Origin: UBA1494_A sp963973975
GTDB lineage: Bacteria > Bacteroidota > Bacteroidia > Flavobacteriales_E > Vicingaceae
Length of the DNA: 64,000 nt
Direction of reading: 5' to 3'
Assembly: GCA_963973975.1 (NCBI GenBank)
Contig: CAXBCF010000002.1
Location: forward strand, 133,402 to 197,401
Positions within the stretch are counted from its first letter, which is position 1. Each line of letters opens with the position of its first letter. Of the stretch, positions 51,440 through 60,694 are shown one piece after another. The notes under the pieces were generated by a model. That model searched no databases. It was not told where the DNA came from and worked only from the letters and a program-made list of their open reading frames with translations. A program made the position numbers and the translations under genes.

Positions 51440-52423
51440 ATGAAAAGAATTTTACTTGTTATATGTTGTTTTGTGTTTGCTTTTCAAGTTGAAGCACAAC
51501 AGGATCCTCAGATTACCCAAAACATGTTTAATCGACAGGCGATTAATCCAGCATATGCAGGTTCTACCGAATGTATAGAAGCCACTTTAATTTCAAGACA
51601 ACAGTGGATGGGGTTTGAAGGGAATCCAAAAACAAATATTTTCAGTTCTCAAGGAGGTTTTAGAGTGAGACAACAATACCAAATGGGTGCCGGATTGTCG
51701 ATTATACAAGATGAAATTGGCCCGATTCAATCATTAAATGTAAAAGGAGCGTTGGCTTACCATCACAGAATTAATCAAGGGGTTCTTTCATTTGGAGTTG
51801 AATTTGGGATGTTTAATCAATCAATCAATGGAGTTTGGAGAACATCTGAAGGAAATTTTGATGGAACAGAAGACCCATCTATCCCAAATGCTGAAACAGG
51901 AGTTACCAATTTTGATCTAGGTTTAGGATTGTATTACAGAAACACAGATGGGTTATATGTAGGTTTATCTACTACTCACTTAAATCAATCAACCTTTGAA
52001 GATGAAGTAGATGATAATTCTTCTTTAACTTTTAATCAGGCAACCAATTATTACATTATGGCTGGATATAATTATCCTATATCCTTAAGCAATGGAGCTG
52101 AGTTAGAATTACAGCCTTCTATATTTGTAAAAACGGATGCTGTTTCAAGTCAAGTTGACTTAAATACGAATGTAATGTACAATAATTTGCTTTGGGCTGG
52201 CGTTTCATACAGGATGCAAGACGCTGTTTCTTTTTTAACGGGTGTTAATATTGGAGAAGTTGTTCAAGATTTAGATGGATTAAGGATTGGCTTAGCATAC
52301 GATTTTAACACATCTGCATTGTCAGATTACAACGATGGCAGTTTTGAGTTCATGTTGACTTACTGTTATAAGATTAAGAAAGTTATAAAATTAGAACGAT
52401 ACAAAAGCGTCAGGTTCTTATAA
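51440..52423 (+). CDS. porP: PorP/SprF-family type IX secretion outer membrane protein
   Basis: A 327-residue outer-membrane beta-barrel of the type IX secretion and gliding machinery. It has a signal peptide (MKRILLVICCFVFAFQVEAQ, then QDPQ) and the family start FNRQAINPAYAGSTECIEAT. The repeated features of a 14-strand-type barrel follow (alternating hydrophobic stretches of about ten residues, such as GVLSFGVEFGMFNQ and LEIRIG-like strands near the end). It lies 118 bp after the arginase-fold gene and 98 bp before gldK, on the same strand. Confidence 0.9.
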   Translation: MKRILLVICCFVFAFQVEAQQDPQITQNMFNRQAINPAYAGSTECIEATLISRQQWMGFEGNPKTNIFSSQGGFRVRQQYQMGAGLSIIQDEIGPIQSLNVKGALAYHHRINQGVLSFGVEFGMFNQSINGVWRTSEGNFDGTEDPSIPNAETGVTNFDLGLGLYYRNTDGLYVGLSTTHLNQSTFEDEVDDNSSLTFNQATNYYIMAGYNYPISLSNGAELELQPSIFVKTDAVSSQVDLNTNVMYNNLLWAGVSYRMQDAVSFLTGVNIGEVVQDLDGLRIGLAYDFNTSALSDYNDGSFEFMLTYCYKIKKVIKLERYKSVRFL

Positions 52424-52434
52424 TTTACATCAAA

Positions 52435-52468
52435 TTTGAAACAATTGAAGAAAAAATCAGTATACTTG
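52435..52468 (+). promoter_or_regulatory. Possible gldK promoter
   Basis: TATACTTG (52461-52468) matches TAnnTTTG at 7 of 8 positions, and TTTG (52435-52438) lies 22 bp upstream. It is 53 bp before the gldK start and may drive the gldKLMN genes separately from porP. Confidence 0.4.
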
Positions 52469-52521
52469 CACGCTTCATTAGAATCAAATTTATTAATTTG
52501 GTTTTTTAAAACTTATAGGCC

Positions 52522-53817
52522 ATGAAAAAATTGACCTTCTTATTTATGTTTTTTGCCGCTTTGGTTTCTTGTGATCAAGGAAACGGAGAGTTAATCGGTG
52601 TTCAGGATAGACCAGAATGGTATCAACCTGTTCCATATGGAATGCTTTTAATTCCACAAGGTAGTTACACAATGGGAAATACTGATCAAGATGTTCCAAG
52701 TGCGAGAGTGTCTCAAACTAAAGTTGTTTCTGTTGCTGCTTTCTACATGGATCAAACTGAGATTACCAATAATGAATATAGACAGTTTGTTTATTGGGTG
52801 AAAGATTCCATTGCGCGTAAAATTCTTGGAGAAGAACTTGACGAAGAGACCTATCTTTTTACTGTTAATGATTACGACGAAGATATTGAGCCGCCAACAA
52901 TAAACTGGGCTGCTAAATTAGATTGGAACGGACAAGAAGAGCGTGAAGCGCTTGAGGTTATGTTTTTGCCTGATTATGAGCGTTTTTATAATAGCAAGCA
53001 AATTGATACACGTAAATTAATGTTTGAATATTGGTGGATTGATTATCAAACTGCTGCTTCAAGATTTAATAGAGATCAAGGTCAAATAGATCGTTCTATA
53101 TTCATTAAAAATGATGTGATTAATGTATATCCAGATACCTTAGCTTGGGTGCACGACTTTACCTATTCATTTAATGAACCAATGACGAACGCTTATTTCT
53201 GGCATCCTGCATACGATGATTATCCTGTAGTTGGTGTAACTTGGAAACAAGCAAGAGCTTTCTCTATATGGAGAACCGAATTATTGAATAATTTCTTACA
53301 CCAAAGAATGATGACGGATGTGCAGTATTTTAGATTACCTACAGAGTCTGAGTGGGAGTGGGCTGCTCGAGGTGGCTTAGATAACAACCAATATCCCTGG
53401 GGTGGACCTTACATTAGAAATACTGCAGGTTGTTTCCTTGGTAATTTTAAGCCAATGAGAGGAAATTATGTTGATGATGGAGGTTTTTATACTGTTAAAA
53501 CGTATGCTTATAATCCCAACGATTATGGATTGTTTTGTATGGCAGGAAATGCTGCGGAGTGGACTTCAAATGCTTATGACGAAGCTGCGTATGATTTTGC
53601 TCATGATTTAAACATGGATTATCAATATGAAGCAAAACCAACTGATCCCCCTTCTTTGAAAAGAAAAGTAATTAGAGGTGGATCCTGGAAAGATGTAGCA
53701 TACTACTTACACAATGGGACACGTACTTTTGAGTACCAAGATACAGCAAAATGTTATATTGGATTTAGAAACGTAATGTCCTATTTAGGACGTCCATCAA
53801 ACAATGAAGAACTTTAG
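52522..53817 (+). CDS. gldK: Gliding motility / type IX secretion lipoprotein GldK
   Basis: GldK (PorK) is an outer-membrane-associated lipoprotein that forms ring structures with GldN in the type IX system. The 431-residue sequence has a signal peptide with lipobox LVSC and lipidation at Cys17. The rest is a formylglycine-generating-enzyme-like fold: MLLIPQGSYTMGNTDQD near 41-57, YPVVGVTWKQARAFSIWRTE near 234-253, RLPTESEWEWAARGG near 275-289 and RGGSWKDVAYYLHNGTR near 391-407. Catalytic cysteines of the sulfatase-modifying enzymes are not present, so it is structural. First gene of gldK-gldL-gldM-gldN. Confidence 0.95.
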   Translation: MKKLTFLFMFFAALVSCDQGNGELIGVQDRPEWYQPVPYGMLLIPQGSYTMGNTDQDVPSARVSQTKVVSVAAFYMDQTEITNNEYRQFVYWVKDSIARKILGEELDEETYLFTVNDYDEDIEPPTINWAAKLDWNGQEEREALEVMFLPDYERFYNSKQIDTRKLMFEYWWIDYQTAASRFNRDQGQIDRSIFIKNDVINVYPDTLAWVHDFTYSFNEPMTNAYFWHPAYDDYPVVGVTWKQARAFSIWRTELLNNFLHQRMMTDVQYFRLPTESEWEWAARGGLDNNQYPWGGPYIRNTAGCFLGNFKPMRGNYVDDGGFYTVKTYAYNPNDYGLFCMAGNAAEWTSNAYDEAAYDFAHDLNMDYQYEAKPTDPPSLKRKVIRGGSWKDVAYYLHNGTRTFEYQDTAKCYIGFRNVMSYLGRPSNNEEL

Positions 53818-53866
53818 AATTAAACTCAATTATTAACTTAAATTTTAATTTTTAAACTCAAATCAA

Positions 53867-54700
53867 ATGGGAATAGTACAATTTTTATTCGAAACTAAGA
53901 AAGGTAAAAAAGCAATGGGTTTGCTTTATGGAATGGGTGCTGCAATTGTAATTGTTGGGGCATTATTTAAAATCGAACACTGGCCAGGTGCATCTGCTAT
54001 GTTAATCCTTGGACTAAGTACAGAAGCTCTAATATTTGCTGTATCTGCTTTTGAACCACCACATAGTGAGGTAGATTGGACTTTAGCTTATCCTGAATTA
54101 GCTGGAATCGAAGATGATTCTTTAACTGCTGCTTCAAAAAGAACTAAAAGTGGTGATTCAGTTTCTCAAGAAATGGATCGTATGTTAGAAGAAGCTAAAA
54201 TTGGTCCAGATTTAATAGAAAGTTTAGGAAATGGTTTTAGAAGTTTATCTGAGCAAACAGCTAAATTGACTAATATTTCTGATGCTTCTGTAGCAACTGA
54301 GGAATTTGTTGGTAACATTAGAAATGCATCAGATAAAGTAAGTGGATTGTCAAAATCTTATGAAGAAGCTTCAGCTACTTTAACTGGCTTGTCTGTTTCA
54401 AACGATGATAGTAACAATTATGCTGAGAATATTAAAAGTATCAGTTCTAAATTAAGTGAATTGAACAATGTGTATGAACTGCAATTAAAAGCAGCTAGTG
54501 AACACATGCAAGCTAGTAACCAAGCTTACGAAGGTATTGGTAGTTTGATGAGTAATCTACAGAGTTCAGTTGAAAGCACTGAGCAATACAAAACAAACAT
54601 TTCTGAATTAGCTACTAACTTAAGTTCCTTAAATACCATTTATGGTAACATGTTAAGAGCTATGAATGCTGGTGGTGTTGGTGCTAGACAAGAAGCATAA
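53867..54700 (+). CDS. gldL: Gliding motility / type IX secretion inner membrane motor protein GldL
   Basis: GldL (PorL) is the inner-membrane part of the proton-driven motor of the type IX system, together with GldM. The 277-residue protein has two membrane helices near the N-terminus (about 16-35 and 44-65), separated by a short loop. The first is AMGLLYGMGAAIVIVGALF, and the second contains an acidic residue (GLSTEALIFAV) that matches the essential helix Glu of the motor. The rest is a cytoplasmic coiled-coil-rich region. It lies 49 bp after gldK. Confidence 0.95.
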   Translation: MGIVQFLFETKKGKKAMGLLYGMGAAIVIVGALFKIEHWPGASAMLILGLSTEALIFAVSAFEPPHSEVDWTLAYPELAGIEDDSLTAASKRTKSGDSVSQEMDRMLEEAKIGPDLIESLGNGFRSLSEQTAKLTNISDASVATEEFVGNIRNASDKVSGLSKSYEEASATLTGLSVSNDDSNNYAENIKSISSKLSELNNVYELQLKAASEHMQASNQAYEGIGSLMSNLQSSVESTEQYKTNISELATNLSSLNTIYGNMLRAMNAGGVGARQEA

Positions 54701-54738
54701 TTGATATTATTTTAGTAACTATTTAAATATACGACATT

Positions 54739-56379
54739 ATGGCCGGAGGTAAACTATCCCCACGACAGAAGATGATTGGTATGATGTACTTGGTTTTGAC
54801 AGCCTTGTTAGCAATGAATGTCTCTAAAGACATCTTAAATGCCTTCGTTACTGTTAACGATGGACTTGAGAAAACAAAAACCAATTTTGGTGATAAAAAT
54901 CAAGATCAATATGCAGCTTTTGCAGCTTCATACAATGAAAATAAAGCTAAAGTAGAACCTTTTTATAACAAAGCAATTGAAGTTCAAAAGCTAGCTGATG
55001 AAATTGTTACCTACATAGATGATATCAAAGTTGAAATTATTGCAGGTATAGAACCTTCGGTTCCTAAAGATAAAATTCGTGGGAAGAATGAATTTGGAAA
55101 AGATACAATTTTAAACTTATCACATGTAAAAGTTAAAGATAATTATCTTTTTTCAACTAATTTACTCGTTGGTTCAGAACCTTCTAAACCAAAAGATGGA
55201 GAGTTTACGGCATTGTCTGTTAAAAGCAAATTGGAGAATTTTAGAGATAATCTTTTGCAAAAAGTTCCTGCTGAATCTGCAATTGCTTCTTCTTTGACTG
55301 AAACATTTAAATTTCAAGATAAGAAGGTTTCTTCGGGTGTAACTGAAAATTGGCCATCTTATAATTTTTATGGTGTTCCTGCAGCAGCTACATTAACACT
55401 ACTAACAAAATTACAGACAGATGTTAGAAATGCAGAATCTGATGTAATTAAGTATTTATATGCATCTGTTGATGCAGCCTCTTTTAAGTTTAATGTATTA
55501 GAATCAGCTGTTATTCCAAATTCAAATTATGTATTATTAGGCGATACTTTTTATGCTGAGGTTTTCCTTGCCGCATTTGATAGTACTCAGAATCCAAGAA
55601 TCGTTTTAGCTGAAAAATATGATTCCACTACCCAAACAGTATCAGGAGATAGTATTCCTGTGATAATGAAAGACGGTAAAGGATATGTTAAAATTCCGGC
55701 TAAATCACAAGGCGATTTTACTTATAATGGAATAATTAAATTTAAAACACCATCAGGAGAAATTAATAATTACCCTTTCAAAACTACTTATCAAGTTGCA
55801 AAACCAAGTACTACGATTTCTGCAACAAAGATGAATTTGTTTTACATTGGTGTACCAAATCCTGTTGATATTTCTGCTCCTGGAGTAGGAAAAGATAAAA
55901 TCAGAGCATCTATTTCTAATGGATCTATTTCTAAATCATCTGAAGGTTGGGAAGTAAATGTGAAGACTCCCGGGACTGTAACTATTAATGTTAATGCTGA
56001 AGTTGATGGTTCAAATAAAAGCATGGGTAAAATGGAATTCCGTGTTAAGAAAATACCTACTCCTGTTGCTGAAATAGGTGGTATTAACTCTGGATCAATT
56101 CCAAAAAATAAATTAGCATCAACTGCAGGTATTGTAGCACAGATGGATAACTTTGAATTTGATATCAGGGTTGTTGTAGCTTCCTATAAATTTGTTTATA
56201 CACAAGCAAATGGTCTAGCAAGAGAGGTACCAGTTAATGGACCACGTTTTGATGATACAGTTAAGAAAGTATTGCAAGGTCTAGCAGCTGGGTCTAGGGT
56301 AACTTTTGAGGATATTAAAGTAAGAATGCCAGATGGTGAAATGCGAACACTAAGTCCTGTTGTTCTTAAAGCAATTTAA
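54739..56379 (+). CDS. gldM: Gliding motility / type IX secretion protein GldM
   Basis: GldM (PorM) forms the inner-membrane-to-outer-membrane shaft of the motor. The 546-residue protein has one N-terminal membrane helix (about 10-32, KMIGMMYLVLTALLAMNV) and a large periplasmic part of helical then beta-rich domains, with the family features YNFYGVPAAATLTLLTKL near 206-223 and a C-terminal stretch KIPTPVAEIGG near 438-448. Length is typical. It is preceded by gldL and followed by gldN after 10 bp. Confidence 0.95.
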   Translation: MAGGKLSPRQKMIGMMYLVLTALLAMNVSKDILNAFVTVNDGLEKTKTNFGDKNQDQYAAFAASYNENKAKVEPFYNKAIEVQKLADEIVTYIDDIKVEIIAGIEPSVPKDKIRGKNEFGKDTILNLSHVKVKDNYLFSTNLLVGSEPSKPKDGEFTALSVKSKLENFRDNLLQKVPAESAIASSLTETFKFQDKKVSSGVTENWPSYNFYGVPAAATLTLLTKLQTDVRNAESDVIKYLYASVDAASFKFNVLESAVIPNSNYVLLGDTFYAEVFLAAFDSTQNPRIVLAEKYDSTTQTVSGDSIPVIMKDGKGYVKIPAKSQGDFTYNGIIKFKTPSGEINNYPFKTTYQVAKPSTTISATKMNLFYIGVPNPVDISAPGVGKDKIRASISNGSISKSSEGWEVNVKTPGTVTINVNAEVDGSNKSMGKMEFRVKKIPTPVAEIGGINSGSIPKNKLASTAGIVAQMDNFEFDIRVVVASYKFVYTQANGLAREVPVNGPRFDDTVKKVLQGLAAGSRVTFEDIKVRMPDGEMRTLSPVVLKAI

Positions 56380-56389
56380 AATTAGAACT

Positions 56390-57244
56390 ATGAAAAAGTT
56401 AATTTTTCTTCCAATTTGTATCTTGTTTTTTCTTGTTGATGGGAAAGCCCAAGACAATAAAGTACTCGATGGGGTTTTTATAAAAGAAACCAATCCAACT
56501 AGAAGAGTAATTCCTTACACACATGTTCGTGAGGCAGATGTTACTTTTACTAAAAGAGTATGGAGACACATAGATGTACGCGAGAAAATTAATTTTCCAT
56601 TGTATTATCCATTAAATCCTATTAATGAAATTGGATACCAACGTCTTTCATTGTTCAATGTTTTAAAAAAGGGAATTGAAGAAGGAACAATTACTCCTTA
56701 TGAAGAACAAGATGATGGAGGTCAATTTCAACTAGCGCTTTCTAAAACTGAGGCAATGGATAAATTGTCTGAAGAAAGAACAACAATGGACATTGATCCT
56801 GAAACTGGTTTAGAGTTTGAGACAACTTATACAATTGATATTACAGCTCTAAATGTTGTTGCATATTGGGTAAAAGAAGATTGGTTTTTTGATCGCGAAC
56901 GTTCAGTAATGGAAGTAAGAATTATTGGTATTCTCCCGATTACTGAAAAAGAAGATGCTGCTACCGGTCAAAAGCGTAGAGGTGGTTTGTTTTGGATTTA
57001 TTTTCCTGAAGCACGCTATGTTTTAGCTAATCATGAAGTTTATAATGAATCAAATGATGGCAGTAGATTAACTTTTGAAGATTATTTTAGAAAACGAATC
57101 TTCAGCAGTCATATCTATAGAGAAACAAATGTTCACGACAATAGAATGTTAGAAAGCTATGTAAAAGGGGTAGATCGTTTACTCGAAGGAAGAAAAATTG
57201 AAGAAGAGATCATTCACCACGAACACGACATGTGGCAATTTTAA
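56390..57244 (+). CDS. gldN: Gliding motility / type IX secretion protein GldN
   Basis: GldN (PorN) is a periplasmic partner of GldK in the outer ring. The ATG at 56390 (MKKLIFLPICILFFLVDGKA) starts a signal peptide and is preferred over an upstream TTG in gldM; 284 residues. Conserved family segments are visible: YTHVREADVTFTKRVWRHID near 43-62, VVAYWVKEDWFFDRERSVME near 158-177 and a C-terminal MLESYVKGVDRLLEGRKIEE. It is the last gene of gldK-N and a strong terminator follows. Confidence 0.93.
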   Translation: MKKLIFLPICILFFLVDGKAQDNKVLDGVFIKETNPTRRVIPYTHVREADVTFTKRVWRHIDVREKINFPLYYPLNPINEIGYQRLSLFNVLKKGIEEGTITPYEEQDDGGQFQLALSKTEAMDKLSEERTTMDIDPETGLEFETTYTIDITALNVVAYWVKEDWFFDRERSVMEVRIIGILPITEKEDAATGQKRRGGLFWIYFPEARYVLANHEVYNESNDGSRLTFEDYFRKRIFSSHIYRETNVHDNRMLESYVKGVDRLLEGRKIEEEIIHHEHDMWQF

Positions 57245-57263
57245 AATAATAAATACATCATAA

Positions 57264-57299
57264 AAAAAACCTCTTAATAATTCTATTAAGAGGTTTTTT
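57264..57299 (+). terminator. Bidirectional terminator between gldN and murB
   Basis: AAAAAACCTCTTAATA (57264-57279) pairs with TATTAAGAGGTTTTTT (57284-57299) around a 4-nt loop. It serves both the plus-strand gldN and the convergent minus-strand murB. Confidence 0.93.
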
Positions 57300-57302
57300 T
57301 AT

Positions 57303-58319
57303 TTAGATGATATTTACTTCTCTTTCTAAGAGAATATCAAATCGTTTTTGAATAGATTGAATTATCCTTTCTGATAGCTGGTACAACTCATTACCCGTAG
57401 CTTCATCATAGTTTACCAGAACTAATGCTTGTTTAGCATGAACACCGTAATCTCCTTCTCTAAAACCTTTCCAACCGTCAGTTTCAATCATCCAACCTGC
57501 AGCAATTTTATATTGACTGTTTGGTAGCTCGTAAGCAGGCATAGAAGGGTAGGAAGCCTTAAGTTTTAAATACTGTTTTTTTGAAACAACCGGATTTTTA
57601 AAAAAACTACCGGAGTTACCTATTTCTTTTGGATCGGGGAGTTTACTTTTTCTAATAGAAATTACTGCTTGGGAAACTGCTTTAATGCTTAGATTATTTA
57701 AATTTATCCCATCTTGCAATAATTGATCTTTTATTGCCCCATATTCAATTTTAAATTTTGGTATTTTAGAGAGTATAAAGTTTACAGAAGTTATAAAAAA
57801 TTGGCCTTTATGACTTGTTTTAAAAATGCTACTGCGGTAATCAAATTCACATTCGTCTTTTGTAAATACTCGTAACATGCCAGTCTTAATTTCAACTGCT
57901 TCAACTGACTTTATTACATCTTTAACTTCTACACCATATGCACCAATGTTTTGCATAGGACTCGCACCAACATACCCTGGGATTAAGGATAGATTTTCAA
58001 TTCCATAATACGCATGTTCAACACAATAACAAACGAACTGATGCCAGTTTTCACCAGCACCAATTTTGAGTTCTATTTCAGTTTCAGTTTCATGAACTTT
58101 CTCTATACCCTTTATATTGTTTTTAATAACAATTCCATCAAAGTCTTTTGTTAGTAGTATATTGCTTCCACCTCCTAAAATAAGCATTGGATTGTTTTCA
58201 ATTGTTTTAAATTGCTCTATGGCTTCATTTATAGAACTTACTTCAATAAATTTTTTAGCTTTTGCTTTAATGCCAAATGTATTGTAAGCTTTTAAGCTAA
58301 CATTCGATGCTACTTTCAT
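57303..58319 (-). CDS. murB: UDP-N-acetylenolpyruvoylglucosamine reductase
   Basis: Reduces UDP-GlcNAc-enolpyruvate to UDP-MurNAc with FAD and NADPH in peptidoglycan synthesis. The 338-residue protein begins MKVASNVSLKAYNTFGIKAK and has MLILGGGSNILLTKDFDGIV near 44-63 (FAD binding), GYVGASPMQNIGAYGVEVKD near 114-133 and NSGSFFKNPVVSKKQY near 233-248, which contains the proton-donating Ser. Length is as in long-form MurB. It overlaps the upstream patatin gene by ATGA (58316-58319). Confidence 0.96.
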   Translation of the reverse strand: MKVASNVSLKAYNTFGIKAKAKKFIEVSSINEAIEQFKTIENNPMLILGGGSNILLTKDFDGIVIKNNIKGIEKVHETETEIELKIGAGENWHQFVCYCVEHAYYGIENLSLIPGYVGASPMQNIGAYGVEVKDVIKSVEAVEIKTGMLRVFTKDECEFDYRSSIFKTSHKGQFFITSVNFILSKIPKFKIEYGAIKDQLLQDGINLNNLSIKAVSQAVISIRKSKLPDPKEIGNSGSFFKNPVVSKKQYLKLKASYPSMPAYELPNSQYKIAAGWMIETDGWKGFREGDYGVHAKQALVLVNYDEATGNELYQLSERIIQSIQKRFDILLEREVNII

Positions 58320-60607
58320 CTTAAAGCTCTATTATTAAAAAGTATGTATCCATAGTGAACTAAAAAGCTAAGACTTGGACTTTGATTGTCGAAGTAGTTT
58401 AAGCTTACAGCAAGAGGTCCTACACGTGTGTGGTATACCACTGAAAAAGTACCAATTAAATTTCGTTGTATATTGGCTTCATTTAAATCTGTACTTCCAT
58501 TTTCATTTTTAATAAACGTTTCATAGGGTTGAAATAAATGTGCTTCAGCTCTAAAGTCAATATAATCTCTAATGGAATAAATGGCTTTAATACCAGCCCC
58601 AATATATGTTCTAGCTCTTAAGCTTTCAATAAATCTTGTTTCACTTACTAAGATTGGTGAAAAGGAATTTGAACGCAAGAGTGTGGCTTTATAATTCTGA
58701 AACAAAGGCATATCTGAGTAATTCATTTCTAAACTTGTGCCGAAATGGAAAGCGCTCTTTTTTAGGAAATAGCGTTCAAATTGAAGGTTCAGTTCAATCC
58801 ATTCTCGATTTTCTCTTTTAACTTCTGGGATATTTGTCAAAGTTCCTGGGGTTGTAGTCTCCTTTCCGGAAATATGATTGAGACGCAATTCCATCCTTGA
58901 ACCTTTGGTTGCAAATTGTTTTCTGTTTAAGGTGTTAACCTGAAATTTAATAAAGTTTGTTTGTCCATTAAATTTTGTAAAGTCTGCAGTATCTGTTCTT
59001 CTGAAATTATCAGTTTGATGGTATTCGTCTTCTTGCCAAAAGAGTGATGTTCCTAATACCATCTTACCCTGATTTAATATGGGTAATCCTAAGTTGATGT
59101 TCCAAAATCGTTCTGAAGCAATAATAAAAGGTGGATTACTTTCTTCAATTAAAAAGGAACCATTTCCAAAGTAATCAAAACGATTGATAGTGAATTGACT
59201 AGAAATGTAAAGTGGTAGATCAAAAGGTACATCCCACCTTACTTTTGCTTGAGCTGAATTATAGAAATTACCAAAATAAACATTTCCAGTAGCGCGTATT
59301 TCAGTTGACTTCAGTGTTTTGTAACCCAGTTCGAAAAAACCACTACTAAATGGATTTGAAGCGATAACACCACCAAAAGCTGCATCAAATTTTTTATTTT
59401 TCTTAACCTTTAAATCAACATCAAACGCACCCGTAATTTTATTAAACTTCGCCACAGGCTGAATTGAAAGAATCTTCTCATTTGAATTTAGTTTAAAAAA
59501 CTCTTTTTCAAATTTTTGTGGTTGTACAATTCCTTCTTTACTTTCTAAAGCCGCCTTAAAGTATTTTACTTGTCGTTTATGATAATTTTGGAAAGTGATG
59601 TCCCCATATTTTAAATTTGGCTTTTTCTCATTAAAGATAGCTCGCTTTTTATCGTTTATTTCGCCTGATCTTCTTGTAGTTACGTTTTTTTTAATGGAAT
59701 CCATTAATAGGTTAGTACTAACATAACCACTTTGAAGTGCAACTCCACTTTGGTAAAAATCGAAAGTAGTAATGTGTTGAACATCTGAGTTAATAATAAT
59801 GCCTTTTGCACAAGGGATTTCAAAATTTGCAGGTTGCATAAAGAAACTTCTAAGTTGTGAGAAGAGATCATCTTCTTTAGGGTTAGAACTTTCATCAGCA
59901 ACATTGCTAGCAATAATATAATCTACTTCAAATTCTTCGCAAAGTACACTTACAGGGAAGTTATTGTATATTCCGCCATCGAACATTAAGTCTCCGTCTA
60001 TGGATATTGGTGCAATGTAAAAAGGAAATGTCATTGAAGCTCTAACAGCTGTTGAAAGATCCCCTTGTCTAAATATTTTTTCTTTTCGTTTAGTGATATT
60101 TGCCGCTAAACAGCGAAATGGAATCATCAAACTATCGAAATTATTATTTGATGCTGCTGTAGCTGGTGAAAAAATTTCCATTAAGCTGTAATCTATAGCA
60201 CTAGAAGAAACAAAATTTGTTGGAAGATTAGAGCTAAAAACAGAATCTAAATTGAAATTAAAATTGAGGATAGATGGATTACTTTCACTTTTCTTAAAAA
60301 AAAACTCTTGTCGTGGCTCAGTAATTCCACTAGCAATTTCTTGAAAATCTTGCGACAACATAATCGCTTCAATTTCTTCAGGAGAATATCCTGAAGCATA
60401 AAATGCACCGACGATGGCTCCAATTGAAGTTCCTACGATATAGTCAATTGGGATATCGTTTTCTTCTAATGCTTTTAGTACACCAACATGCGCAGTTCCT
60501 GCAGCACCGCCACCGCTTAAAACAACCCCTACTTTTTGAGAGAAAACGAAGTTGTTGAAAATTAGCTGAATACCAATAAGTACAAGAATTCGTTTTACTT
60601 TCTGCAT
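58316..60607 (-). CDS. Patatin-like phospholipase with Omp85-type outer membrane barrel
   Basis: A 763-residue outer-membrane protein. It has a signal peptide (MQKVKRILVLIGIQLIFNNF, then VFS), a patatin domain (about 25-300) with the oxyanion loop SGGGAAGTAHVG, the nucleophile elbow GTSIG with Ser61, and the catalytic Asp in MFDGGIYNN near 211. A POTRA-like region (about 330-400) and a C-terminal barrel (about 420-763) follow, ending in SLSFLVHYGYILFNNRALR with an aromatic-rich strand. This architecture, as in PlpD, suggests autotransport of the lipase domain. Substrates are probably phospholipids. Confidence 0.9.
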   Translation of the reverse strand: MQKVKRILVLIGIQLIFNNFVFSQKVGVVLSGGGAAGTAHVGVLKALEENDIPIDYIVGTSIGAIVGAFYASGYSPEEIEAIMLSQDFQEIASGITEPRQEFFFKKSESNPSILNFNFNLDSVFSSNLPTNFVSSSAIDYSLMEIFSPATAASNNNFDSLMIPFRCLAANITKRKEKIFRQGDLSTAVRASMTFPFYIAPISIDGDLMFDGGIYNNFPVSVLCEEFEVDYIIASNVADESSNPKEDDLFSQLRSFFMQPANFEIPCAKGIIINSDVQHITTFDFYQSGVALQSGYVSTNLLMDSIKKNVTTRRSGEINDKKRAIFNEKKPNLKYGDITFQNYHKRQVKYFKAALESKEGIVQPQKFEKEFFKLNSNEKILSIQPVAKFNKITGAFDVDLKVKKNKKFDAAFGGVIASNPFSSGFFELGYKTLKSTEIRATGNVYFGNFYNSAQAKVRWDVPFDLPLYISSQFTINRFDYFGNGSFLIEESNPPFIIASERFWNINLGLPILNQGKMVLGTSLFWQEDEYHQTDNFRRTDTADFTKFNGQTNFIKFQVNTLNRKQFATKGSRMELRLNHISGKETTTPGTLTNIPEVKRENREWIELNLQFERYFLKKSAFHFGTSLEMNYSDMPLFQNYKATLLRSNSFSPILVSETRFIESLRARTYIGAGIKAIYSIRDYIDFRAEAHLFQPYETFIKNENGSTDLNEANIQRNLIGTFSVVYHTRVGPLAVSLNYFDNQSPSLSFLVHYGYILFNNRALR

Positions 60608-60694
60608 GATTCAGTAAAATTAGCAAAATAGCTAAGCTTTCTTTCTCAACTTTAAATGGCTTTCAACGCCAAGGTGTTTATAATTAAATGGATT